This document shows positions 8,414 to 16,910 of a stretch of DNA of 64,000 nucleotides, in pieces. The stretch comes from Opitutales bacterium. Lineage in GTDB: Bacteria > Verrucomicrobiota > Verrucomicrobiia > Opitutales > UBA953. Under the pieces are notes generated by a model. It had not been told where the DNA came from, did no database searches, and worked only from the letters and a program-made list of their open reading frames with translations. The number at the start of each line of letters is the position of its first letter. Position 1 is the stretch's first letter. A program made the translations under genes and the position numbers. Location of the stretch: contig JAGBIL010000036.1 of assembly GCA_017935025.1 (NCBI GenBank), forward strand, positions 22,462 to 86,461, given 5' to 3'.

Positions 8414-9874
8414 TTACGCCAAGAGTTTGCGCATGATTTCGTCGACTTTCGCGGGATTGGCTTTGCCGCGTGAGGCTTTCATGACCTGACCTTTGAGAAC
8501 GTTGATGACTTTTTCGTTCCCGCCTTTGAACGAGGCAACGGCATCGGCGTTTTTCGGGTCGGCAATCACGGCGGAAATCATGGCTTCGAGCTCGCCGAAA
8601 TCGGAGCTTTGCGCCAAGCCTTTTTCCTTGATGATGTCGGCGGCGGATTTGCCGGAGTTCCACATTTCGGCGAAAACTTCCTTCGCCTGTTGCTTGGAAA
8701 TCGTTCCCGCTTCGACGGCTTCGACGAGCCCGGCGAGCGCTTCCGGCGAAATTTTGCTGTCGGCAATCGTCGCTTCCGTTCCCGCGGCGGCGATTTCGCG
8801 CAGAATTTCGTTCACGATAAGGTTTGCCGTTTGTTGCGGAGCCTTCGGGAACGCGGCGACGGATTTTTCAAAAAAGTCGCAAAGCGCACGGTCGGGAATG
8901 AGCACCGACGTAATCGTGTACGGCAAGCCGAAATCCGCCATGTAGCGGCGCTGGCGGTCGAAAGGTTTTTCCGGCAAATCGGCGCTGAGGCGCGCGAGCC
9001 ACGCGTCGTCGATTTTCACCGGCATCAGGTCCGGGTCCGGGAAGTAGCGGTAGTCGTGCGCGTTTTCCTTCGAGCGCATCGAGTAGGTGTGTCCGGTTTC
9101 GGCGTTCCAGCCGCGCGTTTCCTGAACGATTTTTTCGCCGTTTTCGTAGGCGCGAATCTGGCGTTTGATTTCAAAATTGATACAGTTGCGCACGCCCGTG
9201 AGCGAGTTGACGTTTTTCATTTCGGTGCGCGTGCGCAGTTCGTTCGTTCCCGCCGGACGCACGGAAACGTTCGCGTCGCAGCGGAGCTGACCTTTTTCCA
9301 TGTCGCAGTCGGAAAGCCCGGCGGCGTTCAAAATCATGCGAAGCGCGTTCAGAAGTGCGACGGCTTCCTCGGCGGAGTGCATATCGGGCTCGGTTACGAT
9401 TTCGAGCAGCGTCGTTCCCGCGCGGTTGTAATCGACGAGCGAGGTTGTGCCGCCGTGCGTGAGTTTGCCGACATCTTCTTCCAGGTGAGCGTGATTAATG
9501 CGGATTTTTTTGTGTTCGCCCATCACGTTGCGGGAAGGACCGGGAAGTTCGATTTCGACTTCACCGGGACCGACGATGGCTTCTTCGGCGAGCTGCGTGA
9601 TTTGGTAATTTTTCGGGCTGTCCGGATAAAAATAATTTTTGCGCGACCAACGGGAAATTTTCGGCATTTTCGCGTCGATCATCAGACCGAATTTCATGGA
9701 TTTTTCCACGGATTCGCGATTGAGCACGGGAAGCGCGCCCGGAAGCGCGAGCACGGTCGGGTCGATCAGCTTGTTCGGCGGTTCGCCGAACCCTGCGGGC
9801 GTTCCCGCAAAAACTTTGCTCTTGGCTTTGAGCTGAACGTGAATTTCCAAACCGATGACTGCTTCGTATTCCAT
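8414..9874 (-). CDS. gatB: Asp-tRNA(Asn)/Glu-tRNA(Gln) amidotransferase subunit B
   Basis: Subunit B of the GatCAB complex, which binds mischarged Glu-tRNA(Gln) or Asp-tRNA(Asn) and activates it for amidation. At 486 residues it has the normal length. Signatures: MEYEAVIGLEIHVQL at the N-terminus, the ALPGALPVLN motif, NYFYPDSPKNYQITQ, INHAHLEEDVGKLTH and a C-terminal YqeY-like tRNA-binding tail domain (LAGLVEAVEAGTISKQQAKEVF ... SFKGGNEKVINVLKGQVMK). gatA and gatC are not in the window, so the complex is encoded at scattered loci here. The gene is convergent with the acetyltransferase and divergent from the PgpH-like gene; its coding strand carries several GCGGGAAC words. Confidence 0.96.
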   Translation of the reverse strand: MEYEAVIGLEIHVQLKAKSKVFAGTPAGFGEPPNKLIDPTVLALPGALPVLNRESVEKSMKFGLMIDAKMPKISRWSRKNYFYPDSPKNYQITQLAEEAIVGPGEVEIELPGPSRNVMGEHKKIRINHAHLEEDVGKLTHGGTTSLVDYNRAGTTLLEIVTEPDMHSAEEAVALLNALRMILNAAGLSDCDMEKGQLRCDANVSVRPAGTNELRTRTEMKNVNSLTGVRNCINFEIKRQIRAYENGEKIVQETRGWNAETGHTYSMRSKENAHDYRYFPDPDLMPVKIDDAWLARLSADLPEKPFDRQRRYMADFGLPYTITSVLIPDRALCDFFEKSVAAFPKAPQQTANLIVNEILREIAAAGTEATIADSKISPEALAGLVEAVEAGTISKQQAKEVFAEMWNSGKSAADIIKEKGLAQSSDFGELEAMISAVIADPKNADAVASFKGGNEKVINVLKGQVMKASRGKANPAKVDEIMRKLLA

Positions 9875-9991
9875 GAGAAAAAATTATTGCGGGAAACGAT
9901 ACGCTTTTGCCCGCGTTCCCGCAAACGATTTTATCCGTATTCGGAAACGGCGAGCGGGTCGCTTTTCCCGTTTCGGGGAGGCGAAATAAAA

Positions 9992-10048
9992 TTTTCGTGT
10001 TTATTTTGTGTTCATTCGCGATTCCTTTTCGCGTAGAATCACGGTTTC
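9992..10048. repeat. Period-10 degenerate array upstream of the 7TM-HD gene
   Basis: Units of about ten bases with a TTCGTGTTTA / TTTTGTGTTC / TTCGCGATTC pattern. The same word series recurs at about 37731-37760. It lies in the divergent gap between gatB and the PgpH-like gene, ending about a dozen bases before the latter's ATG, so it would be in the leader or promoter of that gene. Confidence 0.55.
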
Positions 10049-10060
10049 AACTTTTTTAGG

Positions 10061-12436
10061 ATGCAAATTTTTCAAGTCGGACAAAAAAAGAAACTTCGGG
10101 ATTCCACGCCGGAACAGCGGCGCGGCGGTATCGGGCGTTGGCTGTATTCGGCGGTCTGCGTGCTCGTGTTTGTCGTGCTCGTCGCCGTGGTTGCGTTTTG
10201 GGGGCGTCCGCCGCACACGCCGATTATTTTCAAAGGTATGCAGCTGACGTTTCGTTTCGACGCACCGTTTGATTTTTCCTACGAGAGCGCCGTGCGCAAG
10301 CGCGCGAAAGAGGAAGAAGCGCTCTACAACGTCGTTCCCGTGTACCGCCCGGACATGGAGCAAATCAACAAAACGCTGGAAAAATATATGGCGGCGGGCG
10401 ACGCCGTAGTCGAAAACTTTGACGAACTTTACAGCACGACGGACCGAGCCGAGCGCTTGGACGCGATTCTTTCGATTTTTGATGAACTGAAAGTCTCCGA
10501 CAGCGACGAAGCCTTGCACAATATATTGAACCGCTTGGCGATGGATGTTTCCCGCCTGATTGACAGTTGCGTAACTGCCGAGCGTTACAAATTGCTGACG
10601 GATGAGAGCATCCGTATTTTCAGAAACTTGGCGGAAGACGGAATTGCTGATGAAAAAAATCGCGGCACGACGTATTCGACGTTCCTGCAACACGGCGGGT
10701 TGACGCCGACGGAATTTCGCAGAAAATTTTCGGAAGAGGTCGAAGTTTTTTGCTGGCGAAAAGTTTTTAACGGTTTTCCCGTGGAGCGGCTGACGCAGTG
10801 TGTTCCCGTAGTCGTGGATTTATTTTCGCCGCTGATGCGTCCGAACGTTGTGTTTGACGCAGAGACGACGACGAAGCAAAAAGACGCGGCCGTCGCGGCG
10901 GTCGCTCCTGTTGTGGTGCGCGTGGAAGAGGGCACGCCGCTCCTGCTTCCGGGAATGCGCGTGGATGAGGAAATCGCGGAGCGCTGGTTTGCGTATCGTT
11001 CGGCGCAGTCGGAGCACGAAACGCGGCGCCTTGGCGTGTCGATTTCGTTTTTGACGAATTTGCTCTACGTTTTCTGCGTGGTCGTCATTGCGGTTATTTA
11101 TCGTAGCCTGCTGATTCCTTCCGGCGGAAAACCTTTGCGCCGCCGTCTGCTTTTCACGGGCGTGATGTCGGTCATCAATATTTTGCTGATTCGCGTGATT
11201 TTGGAACTGACGGAATCCGAAACCGCAATTCAGGCGTTCGGCTCGCTGGGCGATGCGCTGGTGTGGCTTTCGTCGCCGGCGATTGTGGCGATTTCGGTTT
11301 CGGCGATTGCGGGAGCGCCGCTGGGAATTCTTGCGTCGCTTTTTGTCGGCGCGATGGCATCGCTGATGCTCGGCGGGAACATCCAGATTCTGATGATGAT
11401 TTCGGTTGCCTCGCTGATTGCGGTGAAGATTTCGCGTAACGCGATGAAGCGTTCGACGCTGGTGCGCGCGGGTTTTTATTCCGGTTTGGCGATGGCGATC
11501 ACGGCGATTTTCATCGGCTACTACGCGGAAACGTCTTGGCTTCAAGTGCTTGCGAACACGATTTCCGCGATTTTGATCGGACTTTTCTACGGCGTTGTTT
11601 CCGCCGGTGTCCTCAGTATGCTTGAAGGCGTTTTCCGCGCTCGGACGAACATTACGTTTATCGAACTTGCGGACTACAATCACCCGCTGTTGCGCAAGTT
11701 GCAACTCGTCGCCCCGGGAACGTTCCACCACTGCGTGATGGTTTCCAACTACGCGGAGCAGGCGGCGCACGAAGTCGGCGCAAATACGGCGCTCTGCAAA
11801 TGCGCGGCGCTGTTTCACGATATCGGAAAAACGTTTAAGCCCGAATATTTTACGGAAAATCAGGGCAACGACCGCAATCCGCACGATGATATCACGCCGC
11901 AAATGTCGGCGCTGATCATCAAAAGCCACGTGCGCGACGGTGCCGAGCTCGCGGCGGAATACCACTTGCCGGAACGCGTGCGCGATGTCATCGAGCAGCA
12001 CCACGGAACGAGCCTCGTCGGTTACTTTTTCAAAAAAGCAAAAGATCTTGCCGTCGCCGAAGAAGGCGAGAGCGCCGTCGTCGACGAAAAACATTTCCGC
12101 TACGACGGACCGAAGCCGCGCTCGCTCGAAGCCGCCATTATCATGATGTGCGATATCGTCGAAGCCGCTTCGCGTTCCCTGAAAAAAATCACGCCGCAAG
12201 CCGTGGAAGACCTCGTGAGCTCGCTTATCCGTGCGCGCATTTACGACGGAGAATTTGACGAATGCTCCATCACGATGTCGCAAATTTCCGTGATTCGCGC
12301 AAGCCTCGTCAAATCCGTCCTGCACACGTTCCACCACCGCGTGGAATATCCGAAAGACGCGGGCGGCGTAACGCCTTCGGACAGCGTTCCCGCAGACAAA
12401 CGCCCGAAGGTACGCGTGGTCAGAAAGGACGTTTAA
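10061..12436 (+). CDS. PgpH/YqfF-type 7TM-HD phosphohydrolase (probable cyclic-di-AMP phosphodiesterase)
   Basis: A 791-residue membrane protein. One transmembrane helix near residues 26-47 is followed by a large extracytoplasmic 7TMR-HDED-type domain (about 50-320), then a block of six or seven hydrophobic helices (about 325-540), and a cytoplasmic HD domain. HD metal ligands are visible: FHHCVMVSN near 555, the HDIGK motif near 586, and later EYHLPERVRDVIEQHHGT. In Firmicutes and Listeria this architecture hydrolyses cyclic-di-AMP; that activity is inferred here. Six bases separate it from ybeY, reproducing the yqfF-ybeY gene order seen in Firmicutes, which supports the assignment. Confidence 0.88.
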   Translation: MQIFQVGQKKKLRDSTPEQRRGGIGRWLYSAVCVLVFVVLVAVVAFWGRPPHTPIIFKGMQLTFRFDAPFDFSYESAVRKRAKEEEALYNVVPVYRPDMEQINKTLEKYMAAGDAVVENFDELYSTTDRAERLDAILSIFDELKVSDSDEALHNILNRLAMDVSRLIDSCVTAERYKLLTDESIRIFRNLAEDGIADEKNRGTTYSTFLQHGGLTPTEFRRKFSEEVEVFCWRKVFNGFPVERLTQCVPVVVDLFSPLMRPNVVFDAETTTKQKDAAVAAVAPVVVRVEEGTPLLLPGMRVDEEIAERWFAYRSAQSEHETRRLGVSISFLTNLLYVFCVVVIAVIYRSLLIPSGGKPLRRRLLFTGVMSVINILLIRVILELTESETAIQAFGSLGDALVWLSSPAIVAISVSAIAGAPLGILASLFVGAMASLMLGGNIQILMMISVASLIAVKISRNAMKRSTLVRAGFYSGLAMAITAIFIGYYAETSWLQVLANTISAILIGLFYGVVSAGVLSMLEGVFRARTNITFIELADYNHPLLRKLQLVAPGTFHHCVMVSNYAEQAAHEVGANTALCKCAALFHDIGKTFKPEYFTENQGNDRNPHDDITPQMSALIIKSHVRDGAELAAEYHLPERVRDVIEQHHGTSLVGYFFKKAKDLAVAEEGESAVVDEKHFRYDGPKPRSLEAAIIMMCDIVEAASRSLKKITPQAVEDLVSSLIRARIYDGEFDECSITMSQISVIRASLVKSVLHTFHHRVEYPKDAGGVTPSDSVPADKRPKVRVVRKDV

Positions 12437-12441
12437 GCACG

Positions 12442-12978
12442 ATGAGTAGCGAAACCGACGTTTTTTGCGGGCGGGAAAACTTTTCCGTCGACGAAACGGA
12501 AATTTCCGCCGTCGTCGATTGCCTGCGGGAACACGCTCCGTGGGCTTTTCCGGCGGGAACGCTTTCCGTCGCGTTTCTCGGCGATGACGAAATCTGCCGG
12601 ATGCACGAGGAATTTCTCTCCGATCCGTCAAAAACCGACGTGATCACTTTCCCGGGCGACGAGGTTTTTTCCGCGCCGCGGGAACGCGTCGAAAGCGCCG
12701 GAACGGCGGAGGATCCGGCTTCGGACGATTCCGCGTCGTCGTTTGCGGGCGAAATCTGTGTCTGCGTGGATCAGGCTCTGCGCATGGCGAAGGAACTGAA
12801 TGTTGCTCCCGCCGACGAAGTCTTGCTCTATCTCGTTCACGGTTGGCTACATCTTGCCGGGCTCGACGATATTGCGGAAAACGACCGCCAAGCCATGCGC
12901 GCGGCGGAAGCGCTCGCGCTGAATTTGCTTCGGGAAAAAAATCTCGCGCCGCTCAAAACGGCTGTTTTCCCCCGGTAA
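12442..12978 (+). CDS. ybeY: Endoribonuclease YbeY (rRNA maturation), variant metal site
   Basis: YbeY is a zinc-dependent RNase involved in 16S rRNA 3'-end maturation and ribosome quality control. The 178-residue protein (ATG at 12442) has the FLGDDEICRMHEEFL and TDVITFP motifs followed by GEICVCVDQA and the active-site region VHGWLHLAGLDD. The usual H-x3-H-x5-H triad reads His133, His137 and Asp143 here, so the third ligand is Asp. There is also an acidic insertion of about 25 residues (about 74-100) between TDVITFP and GEICV that carries a copy of the GCGGGAAC word. It follows the 7TM-HD gene by 5 bases and is probably co-transcribed with it. Confidence 0.88.
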   Translation: MSSETDVFCGRENFSVDETEISAVVDCLREHAPWAFPAGTLSVAFLGDDEICRMHEEFLSDPSKTDVITFPGDEVFSAPRERVESAGTAEDPASDDSASSFAGEICVCVDQALRMAKELNVAPADEVLLYLVHGWLHLAGLDDIAENDRQAMRAAEALALNLLREKNLAPLKTAVFPR

Positions 12979-13001
12979 AATTTTTCTTCGGGTAAGAAAA
13001 A

Positions 13002-13985
13002 ATGCACGATTTTTCAAAATATTTGGGTGAAGACGCGCTTCGCGATTCCGAGCTGAAAAAAGGCGGCGGTACGCGGCGCTTTTTCCGGGCGGATTTTCGC
13101 GGCGCTCCCGCCGTGTTTTGCTTTTACGATGACGCGAAGGAGGAAAATCGCTACTACGCCGGGCTCGCGGCATTTTTGAAGAAAATCGGCGTTCCCGCAC
13201 CGGGGGTTTTGCTCGACGTTCCCGAAGAAAAACTACTCGTGATGGAAGATCTCGGCGCAACGGATCTTTGGACGCTTCGGCGGGAAAACGCGCCGGATTG
13301 CGCCTGCGCGTATCGCTCCGCGCTCGAAGGGCTCGCGCGCCTGCACGCGTGCGGCTTGGAAAATCTCGGTGCGGAAACGCCGATTATGCGTGACGGGTTT
13401 AATCTCGCTTACTACAAGTGGGAACGCGATTATTTCTTGAAAAACGCGCTCGACGAAGGTTTGCAAATTCCGCTTACTGCTCCGGAACGTGCCGCGCTCG
13501 AAGCGGAGCTCGCCGCGCTCGCCGAGGATTTGCTCGTGCTCCCGCAGCAACTCGTTCACCGCGATTGTCAGTCGCAGAATATTTTGTGGAAAAACGGAGC
13601 GGCGCATTTCATCGATTTTCAGGGAATGCGCGTCGGAACGGGCTGGTACGACGTCGCTTCGCTTTTGCTTGATCCGTATGTCGAAATTTCCGCGCGGGAA
13701 CGGCGTGCGTTGTTTGAGTTTTACTGCGAAAAAATCGGCGTTCCCGCCGATGCGTCCGCCGAGCGGAATTTTTCCCGTGCCGCCGCGCAACGCCTGATGC
13801 AAGCGCTCGGCGCGTATTTTTTCCTTTCTGCCAAAATGGGGAAGCCGCATTTTCGCGCGCACGCGCTTCCGGCATTGGAAAATCTTGTTTCCGTTTCTGC
13901 GGAAACGCTTCCGCAACTTCACGCTCTCGCCGAAAAAATGCTCGCACGGGAACGCCTCTCCCAAAGTATTCTTCCTAATTCCTAA
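13002..13985 (+). CDS. APH-fold phosphotransferase, possibly an AmgK-like amino-sugar kinase
   Basis: A 327-residue aminoglycoside-phosphotransferase-fold kinase. Visible elements: the nucleotide loop GGGTRRFFRADF (residues 22-33), LLVMEDLGATDLW hinge, the catalytic loop LVHRDCQSQNIL (near 185) and the metal-binding FIDFQGMRVGTGWYDVASLL (near 204). The last feature and overall layout match the COG3178 group that includes AmgK, which phosphorylates N-acetylmuramate or N-acetylglucosamine in cell-wall recycling; the substrate is inferred. No MurU-type nucleotidyltransferase is adjacent. The last few codons and the stop lie inside a period-7 repeat array, so the repeat has probably overrun and replaced the original C-terminus. 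Confidence 0.75.
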   Translation: MHDFSKYLGEDALRDSELKKGGGTRRFFRADFRGAPAVFCFYDDAKEENRYYAGLAAFLKKIGVPAPGVLLDVPEEKLLVMEDLGATDLWTLRRENAPDCACAYRSALEGLARLHACGLENLGAETPIMRDGFNLAYYKWERDYFLKNALDEGLQIPLTAPERAALEAELAALAEDLLVLPQQLVHRDCQSQNILWKNGAAHFIDFQGMRVGTGWYDVASLLLDPYVEISARERRALFEFYCEKIGVPADASAERNFSRAAAQRLMQALGAYFFLSAKMGKPHFRAHALPALENLVSVSAETLPQLHALAEKMLARERLSQSILPNS

Positions 13986-14047
13986 TTTCTCATTTCTAAT
14001 TCTTCATTCACTCATTCCTCATTTCTAATTCACAATTCTTTATTTCA
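13972..14047. repeat. Period-7 degenerate tandem array (ATTYCTM type)
   Basis: About eleven heptamers such as ATTCCTA, ATTTCTC, ATTTCTA, ATTCTTC and ATTCACA, with one 8-base unit, fill the whole gap between the APH kinase and rph. The array supplies the stop codon of the former and ends 8 bases before the ATG of the latter. Confidence 0.85.
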
Positions 14048-14054
14048 CAAAATC

Positions 14055-14777
14055 ATGGTAATTCGACCCGACAACCGAGAAGCCGACCAGCTTCGCCCGA
14101 TTTCCTTCCAACCCGGCATCGCTCCGCACGCCGCCGGCTCCGTGCTCGCCTGCTTCGGCAACACGCGTGTCATTTGTGCCGCGACGCTCGAAGAAAAAGT
14201 CCCCACATGGATGCGCGTGCAGGGCGTGAAGGGCGGCTGGCTTACCGCCGAATATTCGTTGCTTCCGTACTCGACGCTCGACCGCAAGGCGCGCGATATT
14301 TCCCGGGGAAAACTCGACGGGCGCACGGTGGAAATTCAGCGCCTCATCGGACGCGCGCTTCGCGCCGTTATCGATCTCGAAAAACTCGAAGGCATGACGC
14401 TCTGGATCGATTGCGACGTTCTGCAGGCGGACGGCGGCACGCGCACGGCATCCATTTCCGGCGCTTACGTCGCCGCGAAACTCGCGATTAAAAAATTTAT
14501 CGAAGCGGGCAAACTTGCCGAAGATCCGTTCACGGATTCCGTCGCCGCCATCAGCGTCGGTATGTATCAGGAAACACCGATTCTCGACCTGTGTTATGTG
14601 GAGGACAAAGACGCGGCGGTCGATGCCAACGTCGTCATGACGGGAACGGGCCGATTCGTCGAGCTACAATCCTCGGGCGAGGAAGCGACGTTTTCTCCCG
14701 AAGAACTTGCCGCGATGATTGCTCTCGGGAAAAAAGGTATCGGCGAAATTTCCGCCATTCAGAAGGAACTCCTTTGA
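14055..14777 (+). CDS. rph: Ribonuclease PH
   Basis: Phosphorolytic 3'-5' exoribonuclease that trims tRNA and other RNA 3' ends. The 240 residues match the usual length of about 238. Signatures: MVIRPDNREADQLRPI, GSVLACFGNTRVICAAT, the GGWLTAEYSLLPYST loop, RGKLDGRTVEIQRLIGRALRA, IDCDVLQADGGTRTASI (phosphate and metal site) and a C-terminal ELQSSGEEATFSPEEL. The start is fixed by similarity; there is no Shine-Dalgarno sequence because the upstream gap is entirely a repeat array. Confidence 0.95.
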   Translation: MVIRPDNREADQLRPISFQPGIAPHAAGSVLACFGNTRVICAATLEEKVPTWMRVQGVKGGWLTAEYSLLPYSTLDRKARDISRGKLDGRTVEIQRLIGRALRAVIDLEKLEGMTLWIDCDVLQADGGTRTASISGAYVAAKLAIKKFIEAGKLAEDPFTDSVAAISVGMYQETPILDLCYVEDKDAAVDANVVMTGTGRFVELQSSGEEATFSPEELAAMIALGKKGIGEISAIQKELL

Positions 14778-14783
14778 TTAGCG

Positions 14784-14866
14784 CCAAGCATCAGGCATCG
14801 GGCAGCAGGCAATAAGAATCCTTTCTAATTCCTCACCCTTAATTTCTAACTTCTAATTTTTTATTC
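14784..14866. repeat. Two adjoining period-7 arrays between rph and the dCMP deaminase
   Basis: First four heptamers of GCATCAG-type (AGCATCA, GGCATCG, GGCAGCA, GGCAATA), then about six of ATTYCTM-type (CTTTCTA, ATTCCTC, ACCCTTA, ATTTCTA, ACTTCTA). Different consensus, identical period, no intervening unique sequence. Confidence 0.8.
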
Positions 14867-14871
14867 AATCT

Positions 14872-15354
14872 ATGTCTTCAGAAAAAAACATCGTTTCCGC
14901 CGTAGACGCGCTGGTTTCCGGTATGAATTGCCGTCCGAGTTGGGACGAATATTTCATGGCGGCGGCGGTACTGATCAGTATGCGCTCGGCCTGCGACCGC
15001 CTGCACGTCGGTTGCCTCGTCGTTTCCGCAGGCGAACACCCGAACCGCATCATCGCGGCGGGCTACAACGGATTTTTGCCGGGAACACCGCATTGTTCCT
15101 GCGTGCGCGACGGGCACGAGCAGGCAACCGTTCACGCCGAGCAAAACGCCGTCGCCGATGCCGCCAAGCGCGGCGTGAGCCTCATGGGGGCAACCGTTTA
15201 CATCACGCATTTTCCCTGCATTAATTGCGCAAAAATCCTCGCCGCCGCCGGGGTCGGCTCCGTGAAATATCTCCACGATTACCATAACGACGAACTCGTC
15301 CGCCCGCTCCTCGAAACCGCCGGAATCACCATCGAACGCCTCGCGTTTCGATGA
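14872..15354 (+). CDS. dCMP deaminase-family protein
   Basis: A 160-residue zinc-dependent deaminase. The metal and catalytic residues are visible: HAEQNAV (His88, Glu90) and PCINCAK (Cys116, Cys119). The N-terminal SWDEYFMAAAVLISMRSACDR and GYNGFLPGTPHC segments match the deoxycytidylate deaminase/ComE operon protein 2 group rather than free cytidine deaminases or TadA. It would convert dCMP to dUMP for thymidylate synthesis; the related competence-operon name reflects only gene order in Bacillus. The upstream gap is wholly repeat sequence. Confidence 0.85.
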   Translation: MSSEKNIVSAVDALVSGMNCRPSWDEYFMAAAVLISMRSACDRLHVGCLVVSAGEHPNRIIAAGYNGFLPGTPHCSCVRDGHEQATVHAEQNAVADAAKRGVSLMGATVYITHFPCINCAKILAAAGVGSVKYLHDYHNDELVRPLLETAGITIERLAFR

Positions 15355-15507
15355 GAACCGGGATGTTTTTATTTCCCGTTCCCGCAAGACAAAATGCTCT
15401 TGTGTTTTAGAAATATTGTTCAATAATTGGGGCGATTCGCAGAGGTATTCCGTTCGGGATTTTGCGGATTGCCCTTATTTTTTACAAAAACAAAAACTCG
15501 ATTGCTT

Positions 15508-16905
15508 ATGAAACCCGACTTGGATTCCGACGAAATTTATACCCCGCAGGCGGACGTTCCCGCCGGGGCGCGCGACGGCGTTCCCGTGGTTGAAGAAAAC
15601 GGCGAAGATCCGCTGAAACGCCGCGAGAAGTTTTCGTGGAAGAGCTTCGGAGGCGACGGCTTTATCGTTTCCGTGATAATTCATGCCGTTCTGATTCTCT
15701 TCGCGTTTTTCTATGTTATGGCAACCGTGAAACCGGAACCGGATCCGGTGCCGACCTTTCTCTCCGGTAGCGGCGGAGGCGGGAACGGGGAAAATCCCTC
15801 CAAAACGCGCCAAATGCGTCCGAAACCGCGTGAAATGGCGACGCAGAACAAAATCGTTTCTAAAAACGCGTCGTCATCGCTCACGCTTCCGGAAATGCCG
15901 AAAATGGACACATCGGGCTCGATGGGCGGGATGAAAGCGGGCGGACCTTCGTCCGGATTCGGAGACGGTGGCAACGGCGGCGGAATCGGTCCCGGGCAGG
16001 GTGTCGGCATCGGCGGCGGGCGCAATTTCGTTTCCGGTCCGTTCGGTATTAAACACACCACTCTTCCGAGCCTCAAAGGAACGCTCTTTGACCTGAAGCG
16101 TTCCCGCGACGGAAAAATCACCTACTGCACGACCGAGGCAGACAACGCCGGCAAGCGCAAGGACGAGCTCCACAAAGCGATCGGTATGCTCGACAACAGT
16201 TTCGACGTGAAAAAACTCACCCAGCGCTACTTCGAGGCGGGAACAAAGCTCAACGCCAACCAAGTTTACATTTACAAAGATTTTGAAACGAAAAACGCGA
16301 TTCGCGCGGAAGCGGCGACCGCTGCGTTTGCCGACGAGGAAGGCAAGCCTCCGTTCGACGCACCGGGCTGGCTTGTCGTTTACACCGGCGACATCACGCC
16401 GCCGGAAACGGGCGAATATCGTTTTGTCGGTATGGGCGACGACGTGCTCATCGTCGGTCTCGACAGAAAAACCGTTTTCTACGCCTACTGGCCGGGCGAA
16501 GGTCACGGGAGCGCCGTGCGCGAACCCGCCGGATCGAATTGGGAACCGAAAAACCACACGAAGACCGACGGAAAAGGCTCCGGAAACGGCGGAACCGTGC
16601 AGAACCACCTTTTCAAAGGTTCTTGGATGAAGCTCCAAAAGGGAAGAAAATACAAAATCTGCATCGCGTTCGGCGAGGGCGCAGGCGGCTACGCGGGAGC
16701 GGTTTTGGGTATCGAAAAGAAGGGCGAACGCGACGAAAATTCGCCCGACGCGCCGTATTCGATTTTCAAACTCGGTCCCGTGAATCCGGAATTTTTGGAG
16801 ATGCTTTTCATCGAAGGGCGTTACAAACAGGAAGGTCCGAATTTCGGCACGAAGACGAGCAAAGGTCGCTCGGATCCGAAGCCGGGCGAACGCCGTTTTC
16901 TTTAA
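15508..16905 (+). CDS. TonB-like anchored protein with PA14-like domain
   Basis: A 465-residue protein from the ATG at 15508 (a longer frame from 15427 adds an unlikely leader). Order: acidic cytoplasmic tail (1-45); one transmembrane helix (51-74) holding the SVIIH sequence, whose Ser-x3-His spacing is that of the TonB transmembrane motif used with ExbB/ExbD; a Pro-rich step (KPEPDPVP); a long Gly-rich flexible stretch (about 86-190); and a C-terminal domain (about 230-440) with PA14-like features (GWLVVYTGDITPPETGEYRF, then DDVLIVGLDRKTVF). This suggests a protein spanning the periplasm and presenting a carbohydrate- or peptide-binding module. Function unknown. It sits 5 bases before a YqgE gene. 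Confidence 0.65.
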   Translation: MKPDLDSDEIYTPQADVPAGARDGVPVVEENGEDPLKRREKFSWKSFGGDGFIVSVIIHAVLILFAFFYVMATVKPEPDPVPTFLSGSGGGGNGENPSKTRQMRPKPREMATQNKIVSKNASSSLTLPEMPKMDTSGSMGGMKAGGPSSGFGDGGNGGGIGPGQGVGIGGGRNFVSGPFGIKHTTLPSLKGTLFDLKRSRDGKITYCTTEADNAGKRKDELHKAIGMLDNSFDVKKLTQRYFEAGTKLNANQVYIYKDFETKNAIRAEAATAAFADEEGKPPFDAPGWLVVYTGDITPPETGEYRFVGMGDDVLIVGLDRKTVFYAYWPGEGHGSAVREPAGSNWEPKNHTKTDGKGSGNGGTVQNHLFKGSWMKLQKGRKYKICIAFGEGAGGYAGAVLGIEKKGERDENSPDAPYSIFKLGPVNPEFLEMLFIEGRYKQEGPNFGTKTSKGRSDPKPGERRFL

Positions 16906-16910
16906 TTCCG

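Noticed and set aside
8609..10036. 475-codon plus-strand open frame
   Set aside because: Lies antisense to gatB, which has full family signatures; the protein is Arg/Phe/Val-rich nonsense caused by codon bias of the real strand.
10820..12631. 603-codon minus-strand open frame
   Set aside because: Antisense to the 7TM-HD gene and ybeY; composition (Arg, His, Asn) is that of a shadow frame and no motif is visible.
13972..14047. Possible CRISPR array
   Set aside because: Units are 7 bases with no spacers and no cas genes nearby; not CRISPR.
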